DNA from: RGDT01 sp964630925
GTDB taxonomy: Bacteria; Planctomycetota; Planctomycetia; Gemmatales; Gemmataceae
Length of the DNA stretch: 64,000 bases
Reading direction: 5' to 3'
NCBI GenBank assembly: GCA_964630925.1
Contig: CAZVZK010000024.1
Coordinates: 20,705-84,704 of the forward strand
Positions 43,271 through 51,727 of the stretch are shown piece after piece (position 1 is the first letter of the stretch; each line of letters opens with the position of its first letter). The notes below the pieces were generated by a model, which searched no databases, was not told where the DNA came from, and was given only the letters and a program-made list of their open reading frames with translations. Position numbers and translations under genes: made by a program.

Positions 43271-44539
43271 CTACTGGACCGCCAGCGTCGTGTCCTGGAT
43301 CACCTCGCCCAAGGCGGCATCCAGGAACGCCCTCTGGGCATCGTCCAGCCCGTTGGGGCCCTGGAAGAGCCTCGCGGTCCGGGAAACCACCACCTCCTGG
43401 GAGCCGGCCTCGCGGCGGGCGAAGTTGATGGAGAAGTGGACGGCCGCGTTGAGGTGGGCGTAGCCCGCCACGGGGGAGCCGGGGTCGAAGAGCCCTGGGA
43501 GCCGTTGGGGGTGGCCCGCAGGCAGCCGGCAGTGCAGCACGGCGTCCACGTCTTCCGCGTCGGACTCCAGGGCGGAGCCGATGAAGACGCAGGACACGTC
43601 CCCCCGCCGCTGCGGCGGCGGCGTCTGAGACGCCGCCCTCGCCAGGTTCCGCCGGGCGGCCTCCTGGTCATCCTCCCCGCCGGCACCGGACTCGACGACC
43701 GAGACGTGGCCCTTGCCCGGATCGTACACCCGCCCGAGATGGACGGTCACCCCCACCAGCAGCAGACGCTCCGGGGGCGGGATCTCGTAGGCGGCCCGCA
43801 GCCGCAGATCGACCCGCTGGCCTTCCCGCCCGAGCGCCCAGCTCGGGTCCTCCCGTCCGGCGACGGCCGCGTCGTACAGCGCCGACGCCTCCAGGGCCGC
43901 GTCGATGACCTGGCCCACGGTCCAGTCGCGCATCCTGGCCGTCACCACGAGGTCGTGGCGGAGGCCGGGCCGGAGGAGCTTGATCTGCCCCGACAGCAGG
44001 TCGGTCCCCCGCGACCGCACCAGCCAGTCCTTGAACCACTTCACGTCGCCCCGCAGCGTCTGGCCGGCGCGCTCCCAGTTGATGTCGAAGTTGTCGTTGC
44101 CCCCGGAAGCGGGGTCGGTGGGCGTGTGGGGGCGGAACGTGCCGCCGGACGCCCGCAGGCGGCACGCCCAGTCCAGCTCGGCGATCAGGTTCATGTAAGC
44201 CTGCCCCGAGCGCAGCATGTCCCGGTAGGTCCGCACGTCGTCGCCCTTCGCCAGCGAGTAGGCCAGGTACTGCTCCAGCAGCACCAGCATCGCCTTCCCC
44301 TCGGGCGGCACGCCCCTGTCGGGGAAGAGGGACAGGGTGTTCAGGATGGGCCGGTGGGTGTCGGTGAACTCCCTCGCCATGAGGGACCACACGATGTCGA
44401 TGTCATCGCTCGGGAAAGGCCGCTCCCCGGTGATCTCGGCGAACGCCTCCACCTGCCGGCGCAGAGGCGACCCGAACACCTGGAAGACCGCAGGGAAGGT
44501 GCGGGCGGCCCACTCGTGGCTGATCGGCTCGACGTTCAT
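43271..44539 (-). CDS. Unknown protein with possible PD-(D/E)XK-like motif
   Basis: A 422-residue soluble protein. The N-terminal third is helical (VFQVFGSPLRRQVEAFAEITG; MLVLLEQYLAYSLAKGDD). Between residues 121 and 167 the order E121...D152-I...D165-V-K167 (AELDWACRL; DNFDINW; GDVKWFKDWL) fits the acidic-acidic-x-Lys core of PD-(D/E)XK nucleases. The C-terminal half holds a VFIGSALE segment and a hydrophobic VHFSINFARRE. No named family recognised; the nuclease reading is a motif-level inference. The ribosome site is weak. It stands alone on the minus strand. Confidence 0.7.
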   Translation of the reverse strand: MNVEPISHEWAARTFPAVFQVFGSPLRRQVEAFAEITGERPFPSDDIDIVWSLMAREFTDTHRPILNTLSLFPDRGVPPEGKAMLVLLEQYLAYSLAKGDDVRTYRDMLRSGQAYMNLIAELDWACRLRASGGTFRPHTPTDPASGGNDNFDINWERAGQTLRGDVKWFKDWLVRSRGTDLLSGQIKLLRPGLRHDLVVTARMRDWTVGQVIDAALEASALYDAAVAGREDPSWALGREGQRVDLRLRAAYEIPPPERLLLVGVTVHLGRVYDPGKGHVSVVESGAGGEDDQEAARRNLARAASQTPPPQRRGDVSCVFIGSALESDAEDVDAVLHCRLPAGHPQRLPGLFDPGSPVAGYAHLNAAVHFSINFARREAGSQEVVVSRTARLFQGPNGLDDAQRAFLDAALGEVIQDTTLAVQ

Positions 44540-44792
44540 GGCCGCGTCCCCTTGACGCCTCTGGCTTCTTGGCCTCGCCCGGCGCGCCCGTCGCCAGGCT
44601 GGTGACGTGCGAGGCCGTCACCCCATTGTACGGCGGCCCACGGCCTGGATCGTGCCGGGTGACATGAAGGATGAGTGAGCGTTTCGTGCAGGACGGCGTC
44701 TGCCAGCCGGGGCCGCCCTCGACGCCGCACCGACCGGCGAAATCCCGGCAGTCCAGGGCCGAACTACTTCTTGCCCAGTGGAGGGCCGCTCG

Positions 44793-45365
44793 ATGATCGA
44801 GGACAAGATCGTCAACGCCATCATCGCCCTGCTGGCCGGCGTCGTGGCGAGCTTCATCGTCTTCTCCTGGTGGCCGGCCATCCGCAGATGGCTGCTCTGG
44901 CGGAGCCTGGCCGTCGTCCACGAGGCCCCCGTCGGCGGCTCCGTCCGCTGCCGGGTCATCAACGGCGGCGGCATCCCGCTGACGAAGGCGATGGCCTACC
45001 TCACGCTGGAACACGTCCAGGAGGACATCCTGCCCCCGCCGAGCGGGGCCAGGGCCTACATGATGCCGGGGGAGGGCGCGACGCTCTACAAGGCCCAGCT
45101 CTGCTGGGCGGTCCAGGAGGCCGGCAAGAACCCGATGAGGGCGGACATCTTCGCCGGCGAGGAGCAGCCGCTGACCGTCGCCTTCGTCCGCGAGGGGCAC
45201 ATCGTCGTCCTGTCGGAGAGCTGCCAGGACCCGGCGCGCGTCTACCTGGCACGGAAGAGCTACAGGGGCCGGCTGAAGATCGTCAGTGCCGACTGCCCCG
45301 CCAAGGAGTTCGACATCGAAATCGCGCCGGACACGCAGGGCCTCTGGACGATTCGGCAAGCGTAG
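44793..45365 (+). CDS. Membrane-anchored protein of unknown function
   Basis: ATG 44793, 7 nt after GGAGGG, starts a 190-residue product with one N-terminal transmembrane helix (IVNAIIALLAGVVASFIVFSWW) and a cytosolic beta-rich domain (GSVRCRVINGGGIPLTKAMAYLTLEH, FVREGHIVVLSE, LKIVSADCPAKEFDIEI). The domain has the alternating strand pattern of an immunoglobulin-like or SAVED-unrelated beta sandwich; I cannot name it. Next gene on the same strand starts 88 nt later. Confidence 0.7.
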   Translation: MIEDKIVNAIIALLAGVVASFIVFSWWPAIRRWLLWRSLAVVHEAPVGGSVRCRVINGGGIPLTKAMAYLTLEHVQEDILPPPSGARAYMMPGEGATLYKAQLCWAVQEAGKNPMRADIFAGEEQPLTVAFVREGHIVVLSESCQDPARVYLARKSYRGRLKIVSADCPAKEFDIEIAPDTQGLWTIRQA

Positions 45366-45453
45366 AAAGAAGCCGCCAGTCCCCGCGTGACGCACTGCCG
45401 CCCGACGGTGCCTGATGTCGTGTCGCCATACGCTCCTCGCCACAGGTGCCCCG

Positions 45454-46122
45454 ATGGCCTTCCGCGACTTCAGCTACCCGGACGTTCTCGACAGGCTCGG
45501 CCTCGCCAGGCTTGACGCCGACCTCGCCGCCGGCGCGGAGCCGACTGAGCCGCGCCCGGCCTTCGTCGAGCTGTTCAAGGAGGGCCTGGCCATCGCCGTG
45601 GGCGACCTTGGCGTCTGCACCGAGAAGGCCAAGTCGGAGTTCATCATCGCGCCGCTGCTGCTGGAACTGCGGCACCTCACCGACCGCCGCTTCTCCGTCT
45701 TCTCGGGCATGGAGCTGAACGTCCACAAGGGGCGCGGCCTCAACGGGCTGTGCGACTTCGTCCTGACCAAGGGCGGCAACCAGCACCTGCGCGAGGCCCC
45801 CATCATCGGCATCCTTGAGGCCAAGACCGAGGACTTCTCCCGGCAGGGCATCGGCCAGTGCATCGCGGCCATGTACGCCGCCCAGATCCGCAACGCCAGG
45901 TCCGGCTGGGCCGCCCCCCGCGTCTTCGGCGCGCGGACGACAGGACGCACCTGGCAGTTCCTCCGCCTGGAAGGGGCGACCCTGGCCGTGGACAGGGACG
46001 CCTTCCGGCCAGGCGGCCTGCCCGAGTTGCTGGGCGGCGTCCTGGCCCAGATCGAGTGGGCGCTCTGCTCGCCGGGCACGACGGCACCGGCGGGCCTCGC
46101 CGCCGTCAGCGGCCGGCCTTGA
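45454..46122 (+). CDS. Predicted PD-(D/E)XK nuclease-like protein
   Basis: A 222-residue product from ATG 45454. The layout E62 (KSEFIIAPLLLELR), D101 (GLNGLCDFVLT), E122-A-K124 (PIIGILEAKTEDF) and Q135 (GIGQCIAAMYAAQ) fits the PD-(D/E)XK nuclease core, as in type I restriction HsdR N-termini and related domains that have EaK followed by Q. The protein has only the nuclease-like domain, with no helicase or methylase neighbour. Its last 17 nt overlap the end of the convergent gene at 46106-46801. Confidence 0.7.
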   Translation: MAFRDFSYPDVLDRLGLARLDADLAAGAEPTEPRPAFVELFKEGLAIAVGDLGVCTEKAKSEFIIAPLLLELRHLTDRRFSVFSGMELNVHKGRGLNGLCDFVLTKGGNQHLREAPIIGILEAKTEDFSRQGIGQCIAAMYAAQIRNARSGWAAPRVFGARTTGRTWQFLRLEGATLAVDRDAFRPGGLPELLGGVLAQIEWALCSPGTTAPAGLAAVSGRP

Positions 46123-46801
46123 CGGTGGTGCAGCCCCGGAACTGGATGCCGTGGTCGGCGTGCCAGGGGCCGACCAGGCCGTTGCTCTGGGACACGAAGT
46201 ACGTCCGGTTGACCAGGAGCCAGAAGAAGGTGGCCCAGGCTTGCACCCGCGTCGGCGCGGCCCCGCCTGCGACGGACTGCGAGCGGGCGCGGAAGTCGTC
46301 CGCGTCGGCGAAGGTCGGCGGCTGGCCGTTGGCCGCGTCGAGGATGGCGTCGGCGGGGCGGTAGTGCAGCCAGGGGGCGTCGGGGCCGCCGCGAAGCAGG
46401 CCGATGCCGAGGTGCGACGCACGGAAGCCGAAGAAGCGGCGGTCGGCCCGGCCGCCCCGGCCCTGCATGAGGAAGGAGAGCGCGGTCCTGTTGCTCCAGT
46501 ATTGGCCCTCGACATCGGCCTCGCCGAACAGGGGCTGCGGGGCCAGCGGCTCGGTGAGGAGGCCGCGCCGGCCCGGCATGGCCGTGGCCCGGATGACCAC
46601 GGCGGGCGAGCCGAGGAGCAGGGCGCGCCAGCAGCAGAAGCTGAAGGGGTCGAAGACAGGGAGGGCCGGCTCGGCCCCCAGGAAGTAGGACTCCGTGCGG
46701 TTGCGGAGCCGCCGGCCACGGTCGGTGCGCGTGTTGCTGATCTCCACCGTCAGCGTCACGGGGATGAGCGGCTCGGCCTGGTCCGGGGCGTCGGGCTCCA
46801 T
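46106..46801 (-). CDS. Protein of unknown function
   Basis: A 231-residue soluble protein from ATG 46801 with a possible beta strand start (VTLTVEISNTRTDRGRRLRNRTESYFLG), a Cys pair (FSFCCWRALLLGSP), and a C-terminal part with FFWLLVNRTYFVSQSNG. It resembles no family I can name. Its 3' end overlaps the convergent nuclease-like gene by 17 nt. Confidence 0.65.
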   Translation of the reverse strand: MEPDAPDQAEPLIPVTLTVEISNTRTDRGRRLRNRTESYFLGAEPALPVFDPFSFCCWRALLLGSPAVVIRATAMPGRRGLLTEPLAPQPLFGEADVEGQYWSNRTALSFLMQGRGGRADRRFFGFRASHLGIGLLRGGPDAPWLHYRPADAILDAANGQPPTFADADDFRARSQSVAGGAAPTRVQAWATFFWLLVNRTYFVSQSNGLVGPWHADHGIQFRGCTTVKAGR

Positions 46802-46991
46802 CGTCGTGCCTGTCTTGGATGAGGCGGGTGGAGGAACATAGCGGGGTGCGGTAAGGCGGCGGTGCCACCCAGCACACGCCGCCACTGGCCCCGGCCAACG
46901 CCAGGATACAGGGAGCCGGCGGGGCGTCAACGGAGCCGCTTCCCGCAACCGCGCCCAGGATTCACCGGCCAGCCCGGCCCGGCCGAGACCT

Positions 46992-47405
46992 TCACCCTGC
47001 TTTCTTCCTCCGCCCTTTGCCAGGAGGCGGCGTCGTGCCTGGAGGAGCATCGGCAGCCGGCTCCCCCTCGCCTGGTCCTTCTGGCCGAGGGCGCGGGGGC
47101 CGGCCTGATGGGATGGGCGGCGGGTCCGGCGGCGTCGGCGCGTCCGACTCCACATCCGCCATCAAGGCGGCCATTGTCGTTTTCAGCGCGTTCGCCAGCT
47201 TGTGGATGACGCCCAGCGTCGGCAGGCCCCCTTCGCCGCGCTCCAGCGAGCCGAGGTGCGTGCGGTGAAGCCCTGCCAGCCCCGCCAGCTTTTCCTGCCC
47301 GAGGCGTGCGTCCATCCGCCGACGGCGGATCACGGCCCCGAACCGCCGCTCAAGCTCCGAGTTCTCCACAGGCCAACCGCCTTCGCGTGAACGGGAAATG
47401 TTCAC
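46992..47405 (-). CDS. XRE-family transcriptional regulator
   Basis: A 137-residue product starting at a GTG (47405) or the internal GTG at 47369. Residues 18-80 form a Cro/CI-type helix-turn-helix (RFGAVIRRRRMDARLGQEKLAGLAGLHRTHLGSLERGEGGLPTLGVIHKLANAL). The C-terminal tail is disordered, Pro/Arg-rich. Such solitary regulators often control mobile or conflict loci; no operator was identified. Neighbours give no clear target. Confidence 0.85.
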   Translation of the reverse strand: MNISRSREGGWPVENSELERRFGAVIRRRRMDARLGQEKLAGLAGLHRTHLGSLERGEGGLPTLGVIHKLANALKTTMAALMADVESDAPTPPDPPPIPSGRPPRPRPEGPGEGEPAADAPPGTTPPPGKGRRKKAG

Positions 47406-47702
47406 ATCAGCGGATGGCCTGGGGGTGGCTCAAGAGGTATAATACTGGCAGTTAATTACCATCTAGTTCTGGACAAGAGGAAACCGCCCCGGCAGATTCC
47501 CCGCAAGCCACCGAGACCGCGCGGATGTTCCAGCCACTCCCTCCACCCGGCGCGGCAGGACCCAGGCTCAAGGCAACGGCTGTCGGGACGACTCCAGGTG
47601 CGTCCGCGAGAAGGCGGTGCCCTGGATCAAGGCGGCCAGGAGGCCGCATCGACCGGGTCAGCCCAACGAGTCCCACACACACCCGATCACGAGGAGCCTG
47701 CC
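47406..47702. other. Intergenic region with AT-rich promoter-like patch
   Basis: Nearly 300 bases between the divergent XRE and HEAT genes. A TATAAT at 47438-47443 lies in an AT-rich patch (GTTAATTACC) unusual for this window; a -35 is unclear (TGGCCT at 17 bp). It could serve the plus strand or be the operator region of the XRE gene. Confidence 0.4.
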
Positions 47703-48584
47703 TTGCCCACCACGACCCGATGCCCCGGCCAGAACCAGCCCAGCACCAAGGCGGTCAGCGCCGCCCTCGCCGCCCTGGCGGCCCTGCTCCTAGGCGGCCG
47801 GGGCAACGAAGCGGAGGCCCGCCCCGCGCCGGAGGCTGACGCGGACGCGGCGAAGGCGGCGGGGCTCGCCAAGGGGCTGAAGGACAAGCGGCCAGCGGTC
47901 CGCATGAAGGCCGCCGAGGCGCTGGGCGGCATGGGCGAGAAGGCGGCCTCGGCCGCGCCGGCCCTCGTCGCCGCCCTGTTCGACCCCTCGCGGGAGGTGC
48001 GGGTCACCGCCGAGGACGCACTCAAGCGGGTCAGCCCCGCCCTGCACAAGCCGGTCACGCGGCTCATGAAGCCGCTGCCGGACAACGACTTCCTCAACCT
48101 CAAGGCGTGGGACGCGGCGGTGGCCGAGGTCGGCCGCATGGGGGCGGAGGGGAAGGCGGCCGTCCCGGCGCTGCTCCACTACCGCCAGGAGCTGGCGCGG
48201 CACCGCGCCACGGGTGCCGGGCGCGACTTCACGGCCCCTAGCGCGCGCCTCGTGGCGAAGGCGCTGCTCGGGATCGCCCCGGAGGACCCGGCGGTGGCGA
48301 AGGTCCTCATCGCCTGGCTGCACACCGAGCCGGACGGCAGCAACAGGGCCGCGCTGGCCGGCGCGATGCCGTCGCTGAAGGCGGGCAAAGCCGCCGTGGC
48401 CGCCCTGGCGAAGACGCTGCGCTCCGACCCGCACGCCCCCGCCCGCAAGGCGGCGGCCGAGGCCCTCGGCTCGCTGGGGGCCGAGGCAGCGCCGGCCGTG
48501 CCGGCGCTGGAGAAGGCGAAGACGGACCCGTCGCCGGCGGTGCGCGAGGCGGCCCGCGACGCCCTTGAGAAGGTGAAGGGGTGA
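47703..48584 (+). CDS. Exported HEAT-repeat protein
   Basis: TTG at 47703, 6 nt after GAGGAG, starts a 293-residue product: signal-like AALAALAALLLGG, then HEAT-type helical repeats (LKDKRPAVRMKAAEALGGMG; LFDPSREVRVTAEDALKRV; LRSDPHAPARKAAAEALGSLG; DPSPAVREAARDALEKV). HEAT repeats form curved scaffolds for protein binding. The next gene starts 43 nt later, so they may be a unit. Confidence 0.75.
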   Translation: MPTTTRCPGQNQPSTKAVSAALAALAALLLGGRGNEAEARPAPEADADAAKAAGLAKGLKDKRPAVRMKAAEALGGMGEKAASAAPALVAALFDPSREVRVTAEDALKRVSPALHKPVTRLMKPLPDNDFLNLKAWDAAVAEVGRMGAEGKAAVPALLHYRQELARHRATGAGRDFTAPSARLVAKALLGIAPEDPAVAKVLIAWLHTEPDGSNRAALAGAMPSLKAGKAAVAALAKTLRSDPHAPARKAAAEALGSLGAEAAPAVPALEKAKTDPSPAVREAARDALEKVKG

Positions 48585-48627
48585 TGTGCCTTCTCCCCTT
48601 GGGAGCGGCCCGCAGCCAGGAGGACCG

Positions 48628-49392
48628 ATGATGAAGGACGAGGGCAGCCCGAAGCCGCCGGCCAGCGGCCCCGCCGCCGGGTGCGTCAACGTGGCCGTGG
48701 TGGTGGGCCTGGTCGTCGCGGCCGGGTACGGCCTCAACTACCTCCTGAAGCAGCGCGAACAGGCGCAGGCCGAGCTGGCAGCCGCGCACAAGGAGTACGA
48801 GGCCGGCAAGAAGGCCGAAGCAGTCGCCACCTACAAGGCCAAGTTCGGCTCCGCCAAGGAGGAAGATAAGGGCCTCGTCATCAAGCGCGTCGCGGAGTGG
48901 GAGGCCGAGGCCGGCAACGAGGCCGAGGCCAAGACCTGGATCGAGAAGGGCATCAAGGCGAAGATCGCCGTCGCCTACGCCGGCCCCGCCTCGGGCCTCC
49001 ACGCCCGGCTGAAAGCGCAGCACGACGAGGCGGAGGCCGCCAAGGCGAGGGAGCGCGACGAGCGGGCCAACGGGGTGCGCGTCACGGCCGCGCAGCTCCG
49101 ACAGGAGTACCTGTCTGATGCCGCTGCCGCCGACCGCAAGTACAAGGGCAAGACGCTGCGCGTCACCGGGACGGTCAACGAGGCGTTCCCGCCCGACGAG
49201 GCGACCAGCCACACCACCGTATGGCTCGACCCCGTCGGCCAGGACTGCTACGTCTCGTGCTGGTTCGGCGGGTCGGACGAGGGCGCGAGGGCACTCCGCC
49301 AGGGGCAGGCCGTCACCATCAAGGGCGCGTGCGAGGGGCTGCTGCCGGCGGCCAAGGAGGTCCGCTTGAAGGGCTGCTCTGTGGTGCCGTGA
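48628..49392 (+). CDS. Membrane-anchored protein with OB-fold (tRNA_anti-like) domain
   Basis: ATG 48628 (or 48631) follows AGGAGG. The 254-residue product has one transmembrane helix (VNVAVVVGLVVAAGYGLNYLL), a charged coiled-coil-like stalk (QREQAQAELAAAHKEYEAGKK), and a C-terminal domain with VTAAQLRQEYLSD...YKGKTLRVTGTV...CYVSCWF...GQAVTIKGACEG. This is the OB-fold tRNA_anti-like pattern found in many small bacterial envelope proteins. Role unknown. Confidence 0.75.
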   Translation: MMKDEGSPKPPASGPAAGCVNVAVVVGLVVAAGYGLNYLLKQREQAQAELAAAHKEYEAGKKAEAVATYKAKFGSAKEEDKGLVIKRVAEWEAEAGNEAEAKTWIEKGIKAKIAVAYAGPASGLHARLKAQHDEAEAAKARERDERANGVRVTAAQLRQEYLSDAAAADRKYKGKTLRVTGTVNEAFPPDEATSHTTVWLDPVGQDCYVSCWFGGSDEGARALRQGQAVTIKGACEGLLPAAKEVRLKGCSVVP

Positions 49393-49423
49393 TGCGGCGC
49401 TGGCGCGTGGGCCTTACGGATCA

Positions 49424-49714
49424 TCAATCGATCAATTCGGGAAAGCAGCCCTCAAGGTCGTACTTTGTGATGGCGGCTTTTGCTGCGGCCTCGGACTTGT
49501 ACGTCTTCTGCTGCTCAAGGTTGTGGCCGAATCGCGGTTCTCCGTCCTGCTGCCCGAGGTATGCCGCCCCGTACCCGGACAGGATGCGCCATCGGCCCTG
49601 TTGGCTTACTGTTCCCTTTTCCACTGGCGCGACGGGTGTCCTTGGTGCGCGCGGTCTTGGGGAATGGAGGGGTGATCCGAAGTCGTCCTGCATGTCCCTG
49701 ATTTTTCCCATCAT
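49424..49714 (-). CDS. Small protein of unknown function
   Basis: The start is set at ATG 49714, right after AGGAGGAGGGG. The 96-residue product has GSPLHSPRPRAPRTPVAP, then a stretch with RWRILSGYGAAYLGQQDGEPRFGHNLEQQKTY and ends KAAITKYDLEGCFPELID. The second half looks like a compact, possibly DNA- or peptide-binding strand unit, but I cannot name it. Confidence 0.6.
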   Translation of the reverse strand: MMGKIRDMQDDFGSPLHSPRPRAPRTPVAPVEKGTVSQQGRWRILSGYGAAYLGQQDGEPRFGHNLEQQKTYKSEAAAKAAITKYDLEGCFPELID

Positions 49715-49935
49715 CCCCTCCTCCTGCCCAGACACTGACATGATATCGCACTTTCCCGGTCGCGCCCATATCGGCGGCGCGTCGCTCTCCATGAGGGCCG
49801 AGGGCGTCGCGGCCCTGCGCCACGCCCTCAAGGCGGACGCGGCCCTGCGCGAGGGCGGCGCTGGGCGTGGGCCTGGACGAAATGCTGGGCTGGCTGGCCG
49901 GCGGGGCGGAGGAATGAACCAACTAGGGTGGCCCA

Positions 49936-50247
49936 TTACCCCCGGCTTTCCTGGCGGCCCATGTGGGCGAGGTAGCGCCTCTCGTCGTACAGGGCGGCCC
50001 GCCCGTCCCGCGAGCGTCCGTTGATGCCGTAGACCCGACCCACGACGACGCCCGCCCCGACGGCGTTGTCCAGGGCCCAGTAGCAGTCCTCGCAGACGAA
50101 GGCCGGCCTGAACGTGCTGGCCTCCCTGTAGGCCAGGTAGGCGGGGTCGTCGGGCGAGCCGAAGGCGGCGGGCACGGCGGCCACGTCGCCACGGATGTTG
50201 ACGCGGCGGGCGGAGGCGAAATCCTGGCGGCAGCAGTGGCAGTTCAT
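49936..50247 (-). CDS. Small zinc-ribbon-like protein
   Basis: A 103-residue product with MNCHCCRQDF (CxxC near residues 3-6) and CEDCYW (C52-x2-C55), a four-Cys zinc ribbon arrangement. In between is AAFGSPDDPAYLAYREASTFRPAFV. Function unknown; similar small zinc proteins are common in planctomycete accessory regions. Confidence 0.65.
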   Translation of the reverse strand: MNCHCCRQDFASARRVNIRGDVAAVPAAFGSPDDPAYLAYREASTFRPAFVCEDCYWALDNAVGAGVVVGRVYGINGRSRDGRAALYDERRYLAHMGRQESRG

Positions 50248-50395
50248 CGCTTGTCCCTCCTGCCGGGGCAGCCGGGCCGCCGGCGGCCCCTTCTCATCCT
50301 GTCATCATACGGGCTCGTCCTGCGGGGCTGGTTCGGTGCCCGGCGGCCAAGGCGCATACGTTCGGCCGCCGCGAGCCATCCCGCCAGCCGCCAAT

Positions 50396-50449
50396 ATCCC
50401 CAAAAACCCCAAACTCGGCCGACGGTGGACTTTTGGGGCTTTTGGGGAT
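50396..50449. repeat. Inverted repeat of C4A/T4G4 type (possible dispersed hairpin)
   Basis: Left arm ATCCCCAAAAACCCCAAA (50396-50413) and right arm TTTGGGGCTTTTGGGGAT (50432-50449) pair over 17 of 18 positions around an 18-nt loop. The G-runs in the right arm plus the following GGGGG could also form a G-quadruplex. The composition (long A and G runs) differs from the rest of the window. Confidence 0.7.
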
Positions 50450-50729
50450 TGTGGCCGGGGGTCCGGTGGCGCGACCACCCCTGGTTGAGGGCGGCTGAGG
50501 CGGCGGATGGCCCTGGCATGTCTGCCTGGGCTTCCCAGGGGCGCGCGTCGAGGCGTTGGGCCTGACGGACTCGACGGGGCGTGGGTCGATTTTCCGGACC
50601 GCCGTTGCTGATCTGGAGCCGGCCAGCCAGGAACTGATCCCGGCGGCCCGTGCCGCCGACACCAGCCGGCGGCCCGTGCCGCGCCCCGCGCTCCTGAACA
50701 CTTGTGAGCATGCACCCGGCAAAAACGGG

Positions 50730-50735
50730 TATAAT
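50730..50735 (+). promoter_or_regulatory. Candidate -10 box upstream of the paired-motif genes
   Basis: A perfect TATAAT stands out in GC-rich surroundings about 205 nt before the ATG at 50941. No good -35 is seen at 16-18 bp (TTGTGA is 22 bp away). A long leader would result. Confidence 0.4.
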
Positions 50736-50940
50736 GGGGAGAGCGCAATCTGCGAGAGTGCGCTGGTCGTTCCGCGTGTTGCGCGCCCGTTCTTCGGCTC
50801 CGCCCGGTTCGACAGGAACCACACCCTTGTCTGGGCGTGGTCGGCCCGCGTAGCGTTCAAGGGGAACGCGCCCTGTGGGGGCGCACGGCCATCCGTCCCT
50901 CGTCCGCCTGTTGCCGGCGGCAGCCTCACATGGAGCCCAC

Positions 50941-51696
50941 ATGAGCCACCTCATCCGGTCGAACCTGTTCAGCAGGGGCCACCCCTTGAAGCGGGAGCCG
51001 TCCCTCTCCTTCGTCCTGGAGGGCCACCTCCGCAAGACGCTGGACGGGATCAAGGAGGTCTCGGACCTGGCGCGGCTGACGGACACCTTCCTCTCCCGGC
51101 TCGTCCGGGGCTCCCTGGTCGAGCCGCTGTCCATCCGGTTCGACCAGATGACGCGGTCACCACTCCGCTCCGAGCAGGTCCGCCCCGGCTGGGTGGCCCA
51201 GGTGGCCCGCCTGTCCATCCCGTTCACCGGCGACCCGGTGCTGCTGACCTACGCGCCTGACCCCTGCGGGCTGACGTTCCCGCAGGGAGAGGTGTGCGAC
51301 AAGACGATCCAGTTCGACGTGATCGTGGGGGACGCCCAGGCCGTTAAGGCCGACATCGAGGCCAACCGCTCCCTCATTGCTTCCTGCGCCGAGGGCGTGA
51401 ACCGCCAGGCCCGGCAGTTCAACGAGTCGGTGCCGGCTAAGGTCAAGGCCGCGTTCGACGCGAAGCTCGCGGAGCTGACGAAGCAGCACGCCATCTTCGA
51501 CGACCTGGGCATCGGGGAGGAGCCGAAGCCGGCCCCGGCCGCCTGGGGCGGCCGGCCCGCGCCGGCCAGGCCCGTGAAGCCGAGGGACAGGGCGGTCCAC
51601 ATCATCCAGTACGTCGAGGCGATGTACGTCCAGCACCTGAGCCAGGTCAACAACAACACGGGGGACGTGAACAATGCAATTTCATCAGGTCAATAA
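50941..51696 (+). CDS. Unknown protein with C-terminal Asn-rich motif (candidate amyloid-type signal)
   Basis: A 251-residue product from ATG 50941. The first part is helical (DGIKEVSDLARLTDTFLSRLV), then a beta region (VARLSIPFTGDPVLLTYAPDP), a helical stretch (DIEANRSLIASCAEGVNRQA, FNESVPAKVKAAFDAKLAEL) and a Pro-rich linker. It ends in QVNNNTGDVNNAIS (residues 235-248). The same 14 residues, with one change, open the next protein (51674), whose gene overlaps this one by 23 nt. Matching short Asn-rich motifs at the end of one protein and the start of an adjacent one is how NLR-associated bacterial amyloid-signalling pairs are built. No catalytic domain is recognised. Confidence 0.75.
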   Translation: MSHLIRSNLFSRGHPLKREPSLSFVLEGHLRKTLDGIKEVSDLARLTDTFLSRLVRGSLVEPLSIRFDQMTRSPLRSEQVRPGWVAQVARLSIPFTGDPVLLTYAPDPCGLTFPQGEVCDKTIQFDVIVGDAQAVKADIEANRSLIASCAEGVNRQARQFNESVPAKVKAAFDAKLAELTKQHAIFDDLGIGEEPKPAPAAWGGRPAPARPVKPRDRAVHIIQYVEAMYVQHLSQVNNNTGDVNNAISSGQ

Positions 51697-51727
51697 CAAC
51701 GCGGGTGACGTGAACAACGCCATCTCC
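51643..51727 (+). repeat. Tandem coding repeat of the QVNNNxGDVNNAIS motif
   Basis: Two 42-nt units (51643-51684, 51686-51727), 43 nt apart and read in different frames by the two overlapping genes, encode the same 14 residues with only Thr to Ala changed. Of seven base differences six are synonymous, so selection has kept the peptide, not merely the DNA. Confidence 0.85.

Larger units (their letters stand above)
50248..50940. other. Long non-coding stretch with hairpin element
   Basis: About 690 bases without a convincing gene. It contains the large inverted repeat at 50396-50449 and an isolated TATAAT at 50730-50735. The open frames present are broken or have no ribosome site. The region separates the small zinc protein gene from the paired-motif genes. 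Confidence 0.5.
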
